A stretch of 64,000 bases of DNA, from NCBI RefSeq assembly GCF_000430625.1, contig NZ_AUMJ01000015.1:1-64000 (forward strand). The letters are read 5' to 3'. This DNA is from Aneurinibacillus terranovensis DSM 18919 (GTDB lineage: Bacteria; Bacillota; Bacilli; Aneurinibacillales; Aneurinibacillaceae). The notes below the pieces were generated by a model. The model had not been told where the DNA came from. It did no database searches and saw only the letters and a list, made by a program, of their open reading frames with translations. Shown here piece by piece: positions 26,176 through 36,635 of the stretch; position 1 is the stretch's first letter; the number at the start of each line of letters is the position of its first letter. The position numbers and the translations under genes were made by a program.

Positions 26176-27702
26176 ATGGATAAATATGAGGCTATCATTG
26201 ACATGGGGTCGAATTCTGTTCGTCTTGTCATTTACTGTAAATCGGATAAAGGCGTTATGTATGAAGTGGACCATGTAAAAAATACGATTCGTTTAAGTGC
26301 TTACTTAGATAAAAGCAGCAATATTTCAGATGAAGGCATGGAAAAAACCATCAGTACGTTATTGAAATTTCGCCGTCTGTGTGAGGTGCGTGGTGTTACA
26401 AAAGTAATAGGCGTAGCTACTGCTGCCGTACGCAAAGCAGGTAATAAAGAATTTTTCCTGAAAGAAGTTAGCGAGCGTACCGGATTTCATTTTCGCTTGT
26501 TAACAGGAGAAGAAGAAGCCTATTATGGTTATCTTGCTGTAGTTAATTCGATACGGGTAAACGATTGTTTGACAATTGATGTCGGGGGTGGAAGCACAGA
26601 GGTAGTAAAAATTTGCAATCGAAACCTTGTGAAAAGCCACAGCTTTCCCTTTGGGGCTGTTACGCTGACTCAACAATTTTTTCATCACGAAGTGCCTACT
26701 CCGGAAGAAATTCAGTCACTGGAGAACTATTTGCGCAGCATGTTTGCAACACAACCATGGATAAAAAAAGAGAATATTCCGCTTGTAGGCATGGGGGGAA
26801 CGGCGAGAAATCTCGGTAAAATTCACCAGAAAATCTCCCGCTACCCTCTGCCGAGCCTTCATCAATATGAAATGAAAACATGGCAGATCGATTCTGTCTA
26901 TGACTATGTGCGTCCACTAACCATCGCACAGCTTAAAAACGTAGAGGGACTTTCAAAGGAGCGGGCGGATATAATTGTGGCCGGGATCGCCATTATAAAA
27001 GTCTTGCTTGAGCATGCCGAATGTGACTCGCTCATGATAAGCAACAGAGGTCTGCGGGATGGTGTTTGGATGGAAAATGACCTTTCGCCAGCGGCTAAAC
27101 CATTACTGAATGACGTTGTCGAACATGGTGTTCAGATGTTTATCAATCGCTACAATGTCAACCCGGTGCATGCTGCTCATGTAGACCAGTTAACAGGATG
27201 GATGTTTGACCAGTTGAAACAGGAGAAAGTGCATAACTACGGCAACCGTGAAAAAATGCTGCTTCGAGTGGCGTCACGGCTGCGTGATATTGGACAGGCA
27301 ATCAATCTCCGGGAATCGAACCAGCATACCTTTTATTTAATGATACATGTCCTTCTGCCGGGATTATCACACCGGGAGAGGCTTCTGGCGGCACTGCTTG
27401 CTTCCTATAAAGGAACCAAGAAAATGCGCCAGCTTGCCGCGCCTTATGATTCGCTGTTAACGGAAGCTGATTTTCAAATGATTGAACAGCTTAGTCTCCT
27501 TATTTTAATGGCAAAAGCGCTGGATCGGACAGCTACACAGCAAGTTTCCATCATCCGGTATACCCGCAGCCAGGAGGAAATCACTCTGAGGTGTTTTAGC
27601 AACGGCAATCAAGTGCTTGAAATGGATGCCATTGAAGAATATAAGAAAAAGTTTAAAAAACAATTTGGTCACCCATTGCAAATTGAATGGAAGGCTTTAT
27701 AG
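26176..27702 (+). CDS. ppx: Ppx/GppA exopolyphosphatase family protein
   Basis: A 508-residue member of the family that removes terminal phosphate from inorganic polyphosphate or converts pppGpp to ppGpp. The ASKHA-fold motifs are visible: DMGSNSVRLVIY at residues 7-18, TGEEEAYYGY near 112, DVGGGSTEVV near 136 and GMGGTARNLG near 204. The C-terminal 190 residues are an HD-type helical domain (LLRVASRLRDIG). It lies 25 bases before ppk, so polyphosphate is the likely substrate. Confidence 0.92.
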   Translation: MDKYEAIIDMGSNSVRLVIYCKSDKGVMYEVDHVKNTIRLSAYLDKSSNISDEGMEKTISTLLKFRRLCEVRGVTKVIGVATAAVRKAGNKEFFLKEVSERTGFHFRLLTGEEEAYYGYLAVVNSIRVNDCLTIDVGGGSTEVVKICNRNLVKSHSFPFGAVTLTQQFFHHEVPTPEEIQSLENYLRSMFATQPWIKKENIPLVGMGGTARNLGKIHQKISRYPLPSLHQYEMKTWQIDSVYDYVRPLTIAQLKNVEGLSKERADIIVAGIAIIKVLLEHAECDSLMISNRGLRDGVWMENDLSPAAKPLLNDVVEHGVQMFINRYNVNPVHAAHVDQLTGWMFDQLKQEKVHNYGNREKMLLRVASRLRDIGQAINLRESNQHTFYLMIHVLLPGLSHRERLLAALLASYKGTKKMRQLAAPYDSLLTEADFQMIEQLSLLILMAKALDRTATQQVSIIRYTRSQEEITLRCFSNGNQVLEMDAIEEYKKKFKKQFGHPLQIEWKAL

Positions 27703-27727
27703 ATCCCGTTAAACGGAGAGGATAAGC

Positions 27728-29905
27728 ATGGAAAACATAAATACTTCAGCAAATATCGAGCATTCGGTTGAACAGGATAAAATAGATTTCGATTGTACGG
27801 ATTATTATATCAACCGTGAATTAAGCTGGCTGGCTTTTAACCGGCGTGTTCTGGAAGAAGCCATGGATCCGGATAATCCCATTCTGGAGCGGTTGAAGTT
27901 CCTTTCTATCACTAGTTCGAATTTGGATGAATTTTTTATGGTTCGGGTGGCCTCGATTAAGGACCAGGAAAAACATGGGGATTACGCTCCGGAAAATAAA
28001 GCGGGCATGACCCCCCGACAGCAGTTAGAAGCGATCTCGGATGAAGCGCATCAGCTCGTTGCTTCCCAATATGAAATCCTTCATAATTCTATCATTCCGT
28101 TGCTTTTCGAACAGGGGATTTCGTTTCTTAAACCGAAACAGTTGACAGCGGAGCAAGAGAAATTTGTCCACGCTTATTTTTACGACCGGATTTATCCGGT
28201 ATTAACGCCAATGGCTGTGGATGCCAGCCGTCCGTTTCCGCTGCTATTAAATAAGAGCGTTAATTTAGCGGTGATGCTCGAGACCGAAAAAGACGGCAAG
28301 AGTAAATTGTTGTTCGGGGTGGTCCAGGTTCCTTCCGTTCTTCCTCGCTTTATTAAGCTGCCATGCCAGGAAGATAAGTCGCAGTTTATCCTATTGGAAG
28401 ATATCATCTGCCATTATGTGGACTTTCTTTTCAAAGGGAATCGGATTCTGTCCGTTCAACCATTCCGGATTACACGGAATGCGGACATGACACTGGACGA
28501 GGAAGGCGCCGAAGATTTACTGAAAGAGATTCAAAAAGAGTTGAAAAAACGCAAATGGGGCTCCGCTGTCCGCCTTGAAATAACCAGGGAGATGGATGAA
28601 TACGTAAAAGGGATTCTTCAGGAGTCGTTAGAGATTGAATCAAGCGATATCTATCAAGTCGACGGGCCGCTTGACCTGACATTCGCCATGAAATTTTATT
28701 CTTTACCGGGGTATAACCATTTGCGCTATCAGGAACTCCCGCCTCAGCCGCCTGCTGATTTTATAGGGGAAAACAACATCTTTGAAGCAATTGCCACCAA
28801 AGATATTCTTGTACACCATCCGTATGAGTCATTCGATCCGGTCGTCCATTTTGTGAAGCAGGCTGCCGAGGATCCGAACGTACTTGCCATTAAACAAACC
28901 CTGTACCGCGTAAGCGGGGATTCACCGATCGTGAATTCACTGGCAAAAGCGGCGGAGAACGGCAAGCAGGTTACCGTGCTTGTCGAACTTAAGGCGCGCT
29001 TTGATGAAGAAAACAATATTGTCTGGGCTAAAAAGTTGGAGAAGGCGGGCTGCCACGTTATATACGGGTTGGTTGGTTTGAAAACGCATTGCAAAATTAC
29101 GCTTGTGGTCCGGCAGGAAGGACAGAAACTTGTCCGTTATGTGCATTTGGGTACAGGAAATTACAATGATTCCACAGCCCGCCTCTATACCGACCTTGGA
29201 ATGTTTACCTGTAATGAGATGTTTGGTATTGATGCTTCCTATATTTTCAATCATTTGTCCGGCTACTCAAAAACGCCGAAGTGGAAAAAAATCGAGGCGG
29301 CTCCAACAGGGCTGCGAAATAAATTTCTCCAGCTGATTGAACATGAAATCGCGAACAGTACGCCGGAAAATCCGGGACAGATTATCATAAAGATGAATTC
29401 AATTACCGACAAGAAACTAATTAAAGCTTTGTATAAGGCCTCAGCGGCCGGTGTCCAGATCGATATGATTGTGCGGGGGATTTGTTGTCTGCGGCCGGGA
29501 ATTCCGGGAGTAAGTGAGAACATCCGGGTGCGCAGCATCGTTGACCGTTTCCTGGAACACAGCCGTATTTTCTATTTCCGCAACGGCGGGCAGCCGCAAA
29601 TCTTTCTCTCCAGCGCAGATTGGATGACAAGAAATATGGAACGCCGGGTCGAAATTCTTTTTCCGGTTGAAGCCAATCATTTAAAAAAACGGGTGAGAGA
29701 AATTCTGCGCATTTATTTAAGCGACAATGTTAAAGCGAGACAGCTCAACCCGGACGGCACGTATACCCGCGTTGAAAAAAAAGAAGGCGAAAAAACTGTT
29801 CACAGCCAAACTTATTTCCATGCACTGGCCGTTAAACACACAAAGAAAATCCGTCAAACACCTTATATGAAGCAGCTTAAACCGAAAACGCACGCCGAGG
29901 AATAA
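27728..29905 (+). CDS. ppk: polyphosphate kinase 1
   Basis: Ppk1 makes polyphosphate reversibly from ATP through a phospho-histidine. The 725-residue protein shows NRELSWLAFNRRVLEEA near residue 28, IKQTLYRVSGDSPIV near 388, and the two conserved histidine regions VHLGTGNYND (near 475, first catalytic His) and FLEHSRIFYF (near 610). Domains N, H, C1 and C2 are in the usual order. It follows ppx closely and ends at a strong terminator. Confidence 0.97.
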   Translation: MENINTSANIEHSVEQDKIDFDCTDYYINRELSWLAFNRRVLEEAMDPDNPILERLKFLSITSSNLDEFFMVRVASIKDQEKHGDYAPENKAGMTPRQQLEAISDEAHQLVASQYEILHNSIIPLLFEQGISFLKPKQLTAEQEKFVHAYFYDRIYPVLTPMAVDASRPFPLLLNKSVNLAVMLETEKDGKSKLLFGVVQVPSVLPRFIKLPCQEDKSQFILLEDIICHYVDFLFKGNRILSVQPFRITRNADMTLDEEGAEDLLKEIQKELKKRKWGSAVRLEITREMDEYVKGILQESLEIESSDIYQVDGPLDLTFAMKFYSLPGYNHLRYQELPPQPPADFIGENNIFEAIATKDILVHHPYESFDPVVHFVKQAAEDPNVLAIKQTLYRVSGDSPIVNSLAKAAENGKQVTVLVELKARFDEENNIVWAKKLEKAGCHVIYGLVGLKTHCKITLVVRQEGQKLVRYVHLGTGNYNDSTARLYTDLGMFTCNEMFGIDASYIFNHLSGYSKTPKWKKIEAAPTGLRNKFLQLIEHEIANSTPENPGQIIIKMNSITDKKLIKALYKASAAGVQIDMIVRGICCLRPGIPGVSENIRVRSIVDRFLEHSRIFYFRNGGQPQIFLSSADWMTRNMERRVEILFPVEANHLKKRVREILRIYLSDNVKARQLNPDGTYTRVEKKEGEKTVHSQTYFHALAVKHTKKIRQTPYMKQLKPKTHAEE

Positions 29906-29927
29906 CGCCATACTATACATTTCCTAA

Positions 29928-29960
29928 CATCCTCCAATTGTTTGGCGGATGCTTTTTTTT
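29928..29960 (+). terminator. terminator after ppk
   Basis: Stem CATCCTCC / GGCGGATG with one mismatch, loop AATTGTTT, followed by eight T's. Confidence 0.85.
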
Positions 29961-29993
29961 GCTATAATAAAAAAGACAAGACTTCATAAACCG

Positions 29994-30047
29994 TTCACAA
30001 TTTATTTTAATTATCGACAAAATGAGTGGTATAATAAATTTTGTGAA
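29994..30047 (+). promoter_or_regulatory. hemA promoter flanked by an inverted repeat
   Basis: A perfect TATAAT lies at 30030-30035 with a weak -35 (TTAATT, 30007-30012) at 17 bases. An inverted repeat, TTCACAATTTATT (29994-30006) and AATAAATTTTGTGAA (30033-30047), encloses the promoter. The end words TTCACAA/TTGTGAA are the half-sites known for Rex, but spaced too far apart and in reversed order for a standard Rex box. A binding site for some repressor is possible. Confidence 0.5.
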
Positions 30048-30120
30048 AAGAAGTGCATAGCACTTTAGAACGGGTCGTAACATAGAAAGAAGAAATTTAT
30101 GTAAGGATGGGGTGTCACCT

Positions 30121-31479
30121 ATGCACATTCTTTCAATCGGATTGAATTACCGCACGGCCCCAGTGGAAATCCGTGAACGATTTGCATTTTTAGAAGAAGA
30201 TAAGCGTGCGGCTTTGCTTACGTTAAACGGTACAAAAAGCGTGTTGGAGGCCGTCATTCTTGGCACGTGCAACCGGACGGAAGTATATGCGGTTGTTGAC
30301 CAGCTCCACACGGGCCGACATTTTATTAAAGCCTTTCTCGCGCAGTGGTTTAATGTTCCGCGCGAGGAATTCATAGACCATATTTATATAAAAGAGAACG
30401 ATGATGCTGTTCGCCATTTGTTTCGGGTCGCCTGCGGCCTTGATTCAATGGTGCTGGGTGAAACACAGATTCTTGGTCAGATTAAGGATGCGTTCCAGTT
30501 AGCGCAGACGGTTGGAACGACCGGGACCGTTTTTAATACGTTGTTTAAGCAGGCGATTACGGTTGCGAAACGGGCTCATTCTGAAACCGAAATCAACAAG
30601 AATGCTGTTTCTACCAGCTATGCTGCCATCGAACTGGGCAAGCAGGTGTTCGGATACTTTAACGATAAAATCGTTCTGGTGCTCGGCGCCGGGAAAATGA
30701 GCGAGCTGACAGCCAAACATTTGCACGCGAATGGGGCGGCCCACGTTATTGTGGCTAACCGTACATATGAGCGCGCAGCAGCGCTCGCGGAAAAGTTTCA
30801 CGGTACGGCGTATACAATGGAACAGCTCAATGACGGCCTTATTCAGGCTGATATCGTGATTAGCTCAACCGGTGCGGAAGGATACGTGGTAACCAAGCAG
30901 GGTATTGCATCCATTATGCGCAAACGACGCAATCGCCCGCTTTTTATGATCGATATTGCGGTGCCTCGGGATCTTGACCCGGCTATCAATGAACTGGAAG
31001 GCGTCTATTTATATGATATTGATGATTTAGAGGGGATTGTGGAAGCCAATTTAAAAGAACGCGCGCAGGAAGCGGAGAAAATTGGTATAATGATTGGGGA
31101 AGAACTTGTTGCCTTCAAGAGCTGGCTGAATACACTAGGGGTAGCTCCCCTTATTACAGCACTTCGGGAAAAACTGCTGACTCATCAGCAGGAGGCGATG
31201 CGCAATATCGAGAATAAATGTCCGGATTTAACGGAAAAAGAAATACGAATGATTAATAAGCAGACGCGAAGCTTGATTAACCAGGTGATGCATGATCCGA
31301 TTGTTCGGCTTAAAGAACTGTCAGGACAGCCGGACTCCGAACAAGCGCTGAACATGTTTATTAAGCTATTTGCTCTTGAGGATAGAATAGAGAATGAGCC
31401 GGAGCAGGGAGAAGAAGATTATATTTCTGTACGGCATCGCCGGGTTCTTATTGGACAGGAGCTTCCTGTTCGCTCCTAA
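30121..31479 (+). CDS. hemA: glutamyl-tRNA reductase
   Basis: HemA reduces glutamyl-tRNA with NADPH to glutamate-1-semialdehyde, the first step of tetrapyrrole synthesis. The 452-residue protein shows SIGLNYRTAPVEIRE near residue 5, LGTCNRTEVYAV with catalytic Cys near 50, CGLDSMVLGETQILGQIK near 105, a Rossmann NADPH domain with VLGAGKMSELTAKHL near 190, and a C-terminal dimerisation helix. ATG 30121 fits better than GTG 30112, which lies too close to AAGGATGG. It heads the hem operon. Confidence 0.96.
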   Translation: MHILSIGLNYRTAPVEIRERFAFLEEDKRAALLTLNGTKSVLEAVILGTCNRTEVYAVVDQLHTGRHFIKAFLAQWFNVPREEFIDHIYIKENDDAVRHLFRVACGLDSMVLGETQILGQIKDAFQLAQTVGTTGTVFNTLFKQAITVAKRAHSETEINKNAVSTSYAAIELGKQVFGYFNDKIVLVLGAGKMSELTAKHLHANGAAHVIVANRTYERAAALAEKFHGTAYTMEQLNDGLIQADIVISSTGAEGYVVTKQGIASIMRKRRNRPLFMIDIAVPRDLDPAINELEGVYLYDIDDLEGIVEANLKERAQEAEKIGIMIGEELVAFKSWLNTLGVAPLITALREKLLTHQQEAMRNIENKCPDLTEKEIRMINKQTRSLINQVMHDPIVRLKELSGQPDSEQALNMFIKLFALEDRIENEPEQGEEDYISVRHRRVLIGQELPVRS

Positions 31480-31497
31480 GGAGAGGAGTCATGCCGT

Positions 31498-32319
31498 TTG
31501 TTTCGTGAGAATTTAATATATGATGCCATTGTTTATCTTTATGCAAGTAGTGTACTCCTCTATTTTGCGGATTTCCTTAATCGTAGCCGGAAGGTGAATC
31601 GAATCGCCTTCTGGCTGCTTGCTATTGTTTGGGCGCTGCAAAGCGTCTTTTTTGTCATGAGCATGGTGGAAAAAGATTATTTTCCTGTCCTTACTCTGTT
31701 TGAAACCCTGTTTTTTTATTCATGGATTCTCGTTACCCTTTCGTTAATTATTAACTACTTTTTCAGGGTGGATTTGCTCGTATTATTTACAAATGTGATT
31801 GGTTTTTCTGTTCTGGCGATTAACTTTTTTGCCAACCAGAGCGCTTCCCCTCTTGTGTCAGAGCGTCTGACCTCTGATTTATTGTTTATTCATATAAGCA
31901 TTGCGCTGTTGAGCTATGGGGCTTTTTCCCTTTCCTTTATCTTTTCGCTGATGTATCTGGTGGAAGATCGAATGCTCAAGCAGAAAATATGGAATAAGTG
32001 GATGCGTCGCCTTCCCGGTCTTGCTCTGCTTGATTTATATTCGTACCGATTAAATATGGCGGGGGTTCCCCTCCTTCTTATGGCGATTATTCTAGGGGCC
32101 ATATGGGCGCATCTGAAAGTATCGGCAAATTTCTGGATTGACCCAAAAGTATTAATGTCGATTAGCCTTTTGCTCGTTTATTCCTTCTATTTATACCAGA
32201 GGGTTACCTGCGGCTGGCAGGGCAGAAAACTGGCACTTTGGAATGCCGGATCCTTTCTGCTTGTGCTTCTTAACTACGTGATCTCCGGATCGGTTTCTTC
32301 TTTTCATCAATGGTTGTAA
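31498..32319 (+). CDS. hemX: HemX membrane protein (CcsA-like)
   Basis: A 273-residue integral membrane protein with about eight hydrophobic segments, resembling the CcsA/ResC cytochrome-c assembly family. In B. subtilis HemX lowers the level of HemA. The start is TTG 31498, eight bases after GGAGGAG-like sequence; an out-of-frame ATG at 31491 would read only MPFVS. It sits between hemA and hemC as in B. subtilis. Confidence 0.88.
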   Translation: MFRENLIYDAIVYLYASSVLLYFADFLNRSRKVNRIAFWLLAIVWALQSVFFVMSMVEKDYFPVLTLFETLFFYSWILVTLSLIINYFFRVDLLVLFTNVIGFSVLAINFFANQSASPLVSERLTSDLLFIHISIALLSYGAFSLSFIFSLMYLVEDRMLKQKIWNKWMRRLPGLALLDLYSYRLNMAGVPLLLMAIILGAIWAHLKVSANFWIDPKVLMSISLLLVYSFYLYQRVTCGWQGRKLALWNAGSFLLVLLNYVISGSVSSFHQWL

Positions 32320-32366
32320 ACGGGCTGTATCCGTTTAGACAATAATTCAAAAAGGAACGGTATATC

Positions 32367-33293
32367 ATGCGAAAAATTATCGTCGGTTCAAGACAAAGTG
32401 CTCTGGCGCTTACGCAGACAAACTGGGTCATTGAGCAATTAAAAAGCTATGGATTACCCTATACGTTTGAAATTAAAAAAATCGTGACCAAAGGCGATCA
32501 AATTCTGGATGTCACCCTTTCTAAAGTGGGTGGAAAAGGGTTGTTTGTTAAAGAAATTGAGCAGGCGATGCTTGATGGTGATATCGATTTGGCCGTTCAC
32601 AGCATGAAGGATATGCCGGCCCGGCTGCCTGACGGGCTTGTGATTGGATGTGTGCCGAAGCGGGTGGATGTGCGGGACGTTCTCATCAGCCTTGACGGTA
32701 AGAAGCTCGATGAACTGCCGCAAGGCTCCGTCATTGGAACCAGCAGCTTACGGCGTGCCGCGCAGATTAAAGCAAGGCGCCCTGACCTGACGATTAAATC
32801 GATCCGTGGAAATATTGATACCCGAATCCGCAAGCTCAAGGAAGAGGGTTTTTCCGCGATTATCCTTGCCGCTGCAGGTCTGGAACGTATGGAATGGAAA
32901 GGTGAGGTCACGGAATATCTCCCGGTGGAGGTAAGTTTGCCTGCCGTCGGACAGGGGGCGCTTGGTATCGAATGCCGGGCGGATGACCGGGAAGTGCTTG
33001 ATCTGCTTACCCGTTTACATGATCAGGATACGGCGTTTGCCATTCGCGCGGAGCGTGCTTTTTTAACTGCGCTCGAAGGTGGCTGCCAGGTTCCTCTTGC
33101 CGCCCATGCAAATGTACAGGGCAGTGAGGTGGCCTTAACCGGTCTGGTAGCGGAACCGGATGGACAGGTTATTCTAAAAGAAAAGCTTTCCGGCAGCAAT
33201 CCTGAGGAAGTTGGCCGGGAGCTGGCAGGCCAATTAAAACAGCAGGGGGCTGACGGGATTTTGCGCAGGGTTAAAGAGGAAAACGCGCAATGA
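32367..33293 (+). CDS. hemC: porphobilinogen deaminase (hydroxymethylbilane synthase)
   Basis: The enzyme joins four porphobilinogen units into hydroxymethylbilane on a dipyrromethane cofactor. The 308-residue protein shows [15 protein letters not shown] at residue 6, [14 protein letters not shown] near 53, the catalytic Asp in [12 protein letters not shown] near 82, and the cofactor-binding Cys in [12 protein letters not shown] near 240. The stop overlaps the hemD start (ATGA). Confidence 0.97.
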   Translation: MRKIIVGSRQSALALTQTNWVIEQLKSYGLPYTFEIKKIVTKGDQILDVTLSKVGGKGLFVKEIEQAMLDGDIDLAVHSMKDMPARLPDGLVIGCVPKRVDVRDVLISLDGKKLDELPQGSVIGTSSLRRAAQIKARRPDLTIKSIRGNIDTRIRKLKEEGFSAIILAAAGLERMEWKGEVTEYLPVEVSLPAVGQGALGIECRADDREVLDLLTRLHDQDTAFAIRAERAFLTALEGGCQVPLAAHANVQGSEVALTGLVAEPDGQVILKEKLSGSNPEEVGRELAGQLKQQGADGILRRVKEENAQ

Positions 33294-34090
33294 CACAGCA
33301 CAGGGGTCCGCTCTCCGGTAAACGGATTGTTATTACGCGGGCACGCAGCCAGTCGGGCGAGTTTGCCAAACAAATCGAACAATTGGGGGGCGAGCCGATT
33401 ATTTTTCCGGTAATAAAAACCGCTCTCCCGGCAGATTTATCCGAACTTGATCACTGTTTGCGCACGGTTGATTCCTATGATTGGCTCGTATTTACCAGCG
33501 TTAACGGTGTGAAGTTTTTCTTTCAGCGTGCCCAATCCGTACATATAGAGCTGGCTAAAAAAATAACGCACGTTCGTGTGGCGGCGGTGGGAACAAAAAC
33601 AGCGGCTGCGCTCTCCAGACACGGGGTAGAAGTTGAGCGCACAGCAGGAACGTTTACCGCAGAAGGATTGCTGGAAACACTAAAAACACACGTAAAACCG
33701 GGTGAAAAGGTTCTTTTGCCGCGGGCCAATATCGCACGTGATTTTCTGCCTGATGAATTGAGGAAGCTGGGTTTGCGCGTGACAGATGTGGCAGCTTATG
33801 ATACGGTAGCAGCAGTTGAGAATATTCAACAAATCAGTGATTTGTTGAAAGATAAGAAAATTGATATCATTACATTTGCCAGTTCGTCTGCCGTCCGCTT
33901 TTTTCTCACGGCTCTGCCTGAAGAGAGGCGGCGAAAGTGGCTGGACAGGGTCTGCATTTGTGTAATTGGCCCGATAACCGCCGATACAGCTGCGGAACTC
34001 GGACTGCATGTCGATGTAATGGCTGAAGAACATACGATTCATGGTTTAGTTGAAGCTATCTTACAACATGTACAGTTAAATACCCTATGA
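33290..34090 (+). CDS. hemD: uroporphyrinogen-III synthase
   Basis: HemD closes hydroxymethylbilane into uroporphyrinogen III. The 266-residue protein shows the weakly conserved family pattern: [18 protein letters not shown] near residue 12, [14 protein letters not shown] near 64, [17 protein letters not shown] near 143, [12 protein letters not shown] near 193, and [14 protein letters not shown] near 225. It is translationally coupled with hemC. Confidence 0.93.
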   Translation: MTQHRGPLSGKRIVITRARSQSGEFAKQIEQLGGEPIIFPVIKTALPADLSELDHCLRTVDSYDWLVFTSVNGVKFFFQRAQSVHIELAKKITHVRVAAVGTKTAAALSRHGVEVERTAGTFTAEGLLETLKTHVKPGEKVLLPRANIARDFLPDELRKLGLRVTDVAAYDTVAAVENIQQISDLLKDKKIDIITFASSSAVRFFLTALPEERRRKWLDRVCICVIGPITADTAAELGLHVDVMAEEHTIHGLVEAILQHVQLNTL

Positions 34091-34103
34091 GGAGGAGTCA
34101 AAT

Positions 34104-35084
34104 ATGTCGGCTAATTTTCAACGGCATCGCCGTCTTCGTACGACAGCAGCGATGCGCAATCTCATTCGTGAAACATCTCTGAGTGCCAACGACTTTATCT
34201 ATCCGCTTTTCGCAGTAGAGGGAGAAAACATTAAACATGAAATCGACTCAATGCCCGGTGTTTATCATTACTCACTGGACCGGCTGGAGGAAGAAATCGA
34301 AGAAATCGTAAATCTTGGCATTCAGTCGATTATTTTATTCGGCGTACCGAACCATAAGGATGAATGCGGTTCAGCCGCCTTCGATGAAGAAGGAATTGTG
34401 CAGCGTGCCACGCGTAAAGTCAAGCAGTGGGCACCCCAGCTTGTGACGATGGCAGACACATGCCTTTGCCAGTTTACCGATCATGGGCACTGTGGAATGA
34501 TTCATGGTGACTATGTCGATAACGATTCCAGTCTGGAAGTGCTTGTAAAAACAGCGGTGTCCCAGGCGAGAGCGGGTGCTGATGTCATCGCTCCTTCCAA
34601 CATGATGGACGGATTCGTTGCCGCGATTCGTGAAGGACTGGATGAAGCGGGCTTCATTAACGTTCCCATCATGTCCTATGCCGTTAAATATGCCTCACAG
34701 TTCTACGGTCCTTTCCGGGATGCGGCCCATTCAACCCCGCAATTTGGCGACCGCAAAACGTACCAGATGGATCCGGCCAACCGCCGCGAAGCGCTGCGTG
34801 AAGCCGCCTCAGACGTTGAAGAAGGGGCGGACATTCTGATGGTAAAACCGGCCATGGCATTTATGGATATTATCCGGGAAGTGAGGGATAATTTTGATCT
34901 GCCTGTTGCCTCCTACAATGTGAGTGGAGAGTATTCGATGATTAAGGCAGCGGCACAGCGCGGCTGGATCGATGAAAAGGCCATTACACTTGAGTTGCTT
35001 ACCGGGTTAAAACGCGCGGGTTCCGATATGATCCTGACCTACCATGCCAAAGATGCTGCACGCTGGTTGCAGGAATTAGAATAG
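34104..35084 (+). CDS. hemB: delta-aminolevulinic acid dehydratase (porphobilinogen synthase)
   Basis: The enzyme condenses two aminolevulinate molecules to porphobilinogen. The 326-residue protein has the cysteine-rich zinc motif [16 protein letters not shown] near residue 114, so it is the zinc type, and the two Schiff-base lysines in [15 protein letters not shown] near 196 and [10 protein letters not shown] near 248. ATG 34104 follows GAGGAGGAG. Confidence 0.97.
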   Translation: MSANFQRHRRLRTTAAMRNLIRETSLSANDFIYPLFAVEGENIKHEIDSMPGVYHYSLDRLEEEIEEIVNLGIQSIILFGVPNHKDECGSAAFDEEGIVQRATRKVKQWAPQLVTMADTCLCQFTDHGHCGMIHGDYVDNDSSLEVLVKTAVSQARAGADVIAPSNMMDGFVAAIREGLDEAGFINVPIMSYAVKYASQFYGPFRDAAHSTPQFGDRKTYQMDPANRREALREAASDVEEGADILMVKPAMAFMDIIREVRDNFDLPVASYNVSGEYSMIKAAAQRGWIDEKAITLELLTGLKRAGSDMILTYHAKDAARWLQELE

Positions 35085-35108
35085 GACAAACTCAAGGAGG
35101 CTGGCAGC

Positions 35109-36398
35109 ATGGGTAAAAAATTTGATAAATCCATAGAAAATTTTGCAGAAGCCAAAAAATACATGCCGGGCGGGGTTAACAGCCCCGTTCGCGCCTTTAA
35201 ATCCGTCGGGATGAACCCGATTTATATGGAACGGGGAGTCGGATCAAAAATATATGATATCGACGGTAACGAGTACATAGACTATGTTGGCTCGTGGGGG
35301 CCGCTCATTCTCGGGCACTGCCATCCGGCTGTGCAGCAGGCATTAAAAGAGGTAATGGAAAAGGGGACCAGCTTTGGGGCTCCTACAACAATAGAAACGG
35401 ATATGGCAAAGCTCGTTTGTGATATTGTGCCGTCTGTTGAAGTGGTGCGCATGGTCAATTCGGGCACGGAAGCGACAATGAGCGCCCTGCGCCTGGCACG
35501 CGGGTATACGAAGCGCGATAAAATTATGAAATTCGAGGGAAGTTACCATGGTCATGGAGACAGCTTATTAATTAAAGCGGGCTCCGGCGTGGCTACCCTT
35601 GGACTCCCGGACAGCCCGGGTGTTCCGGAATCGATCGCTTCCCACACCATTACCGTTCCGTATAATGACCTGGACAGTGTCAAGGTCGCCTTCGAACATT
35701 TTGGCAATGAGCTGGCGGCTGTTATTGTTGAGCCTGTTGCCGGGAATATGGGAGTGGTTCCGCCGCAGCCGGGTTTCCTGGAAGGACTGCGGGAAATAAC
35801 GAGCCAGTATGGAACTGTGCTTATTTTTGATGAAGTGATGACCGGATTCCGTGTAGATTATCATTGTGCCCAGGGGCGGTTTGGCATTACGCCGGACCTT
35901 ACGACACTGGGTAAAGTCATTGGTGGCGGCCTGCCTGTCGGGGCGTATGGGGGAAAAGAGGAGATTATGCGCCAGATTGCTCCTGACGGCCCGGTATACC
36001 AGGCGGGAACCCTGTCAGGAAACCCGCTGGCGATGACGGCTGGATATGCCACCCTGCTTGAGCTTGGAAAGCCCGGCGTTTATCAAGAGCTGGAACGCAA
36101 GGCATCCCGCATGGCAGAAGGCATCACCGCCAACGCACACGAAGTGGGGATTCCGATTCATATCAACCTCGTCGGCTCTATGGTCGGTCTTTTCTTCACC
36201 GACGAAGCGGTGGTCAATTATGAAACGGCCAAAACTTCCGATCTTGAGCGCTTCAGCAAATACTTCCGCCTCATGATCGAAGCGGGAATCTCCATTCCAC
36301 CTTCACAATTTGAGGGCATGTTTATTTCCCTTGCCCACACCGATGAAGATATCGAGCGAACCATTCAAGCAAACTATGAAGCATTGAAGCAGCTGTAG
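35109..36398 (+). CDS. hemL: glutamate-1-semialdehyde 2,1-aminomutase
   Basis: This PLP enzyme turns glutamate-1-semialdehyde into 5-aminolevulinate. The 429-residue class-III aminotransferase has [15 protein letters not shown] near residue 20, [18 protein letters not shown] near 116, [19 protein letters not shown] near 143, DEVMTGFR near 244 and the PLP lysine in [17 protein letters not shown] near 266. It is the last gene of the hem operon. Confidence 0.97.
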   Translation: MGKKFDKSIENFAEAKKYMPGGVNSPVRAFKSVGMNPIYMERGVGSKIYDIDGNEYIDYVGSWGPLILGHCHPAVQQALKEVMEKGTSFGAPTTIETDMAKLVCDIVPSVEVVRMVNSGTEATMSALRLARGYTKRDKIMKFEGSYHGHGDSLLIKAGSGVATLGLPDSPGVPESIASHTITVPYNDLDSVKVAFEHFGNELAAVIVEPVAGNMGVVPPQPGFLEGLREITSQYGTVLIFDEVMTGFRVDYHCAQGRFGITPDLTTLGKVIGGGLPVGAYGGKEEIMRQIAPDGPVYQAGTLSGNPLAMTAGYATLLELGKPGVYQELERKASRMAEGITANAHEVGIPIHINLVGSMVGLFFTDEAVVNYETAKTSDLERFSKYFRLMIEAGISIPPSQFEGMFISLAHTDEDIERTIQANYEALKQL

Positions 36399-36437
36399 TG
36401 CTTCATAGTCTGCTTGAATAGACTGTATCAGTGCAAG

Positions 36438-36470
36438 CCTTTGGCTGGTTTTTAGCCAAAGGTTTTTCTT
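36438..36470 (+). terminator. terminator of the hem operon
   Basis: A 9-bp stem CCTTTGGCT / AGCCAAAGG (36438-36446, 36454-36462) and a TTTTTCTT tail. Confidence 0.9.
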
Positions 36471-36566
36471 ATTTGTAGCACGGCCAGTTAAGGCTTCCAT
36501 GCAAGGGAAAATCCGCAAAAATACAACGAATTTTGATGTATTCCACGAACTTTTTCTTTACGGCTG

Positions 36567-36595
36567 GCATATCTATCAATCCCATTCTATATATT
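36567..36595 (+). promoter_or_regulatory. possible sigma-E promoter of spoVID
   Basis: GCATATC (36567-36573), a 14-base spacer and TATATATT (36588-36595) resemble the mother-cell sigma-E pattern KMATATT-N13-15-CATACANT. B. subtilis spoVID is sigma-E dependent. The match is only partial. Confidence 0.4.
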
Positions 36596-36635
36596 TAATA
36601 AAGAAAGCCATTAGCGAAGGGAGGACATTAGCATC

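Noticed and set aside
29994-30047. Rex operator at hemA
   Set aside because: The half-site words are present, but spacing and orientation do not fit the Rex consensus; kept only as an inverted repeat.
30021-30050. PerR box at the hemA promoter
   Set aside because: TATAATAAATTTT matches only the left half of TTATAATNATTATAA, so it is not supported.
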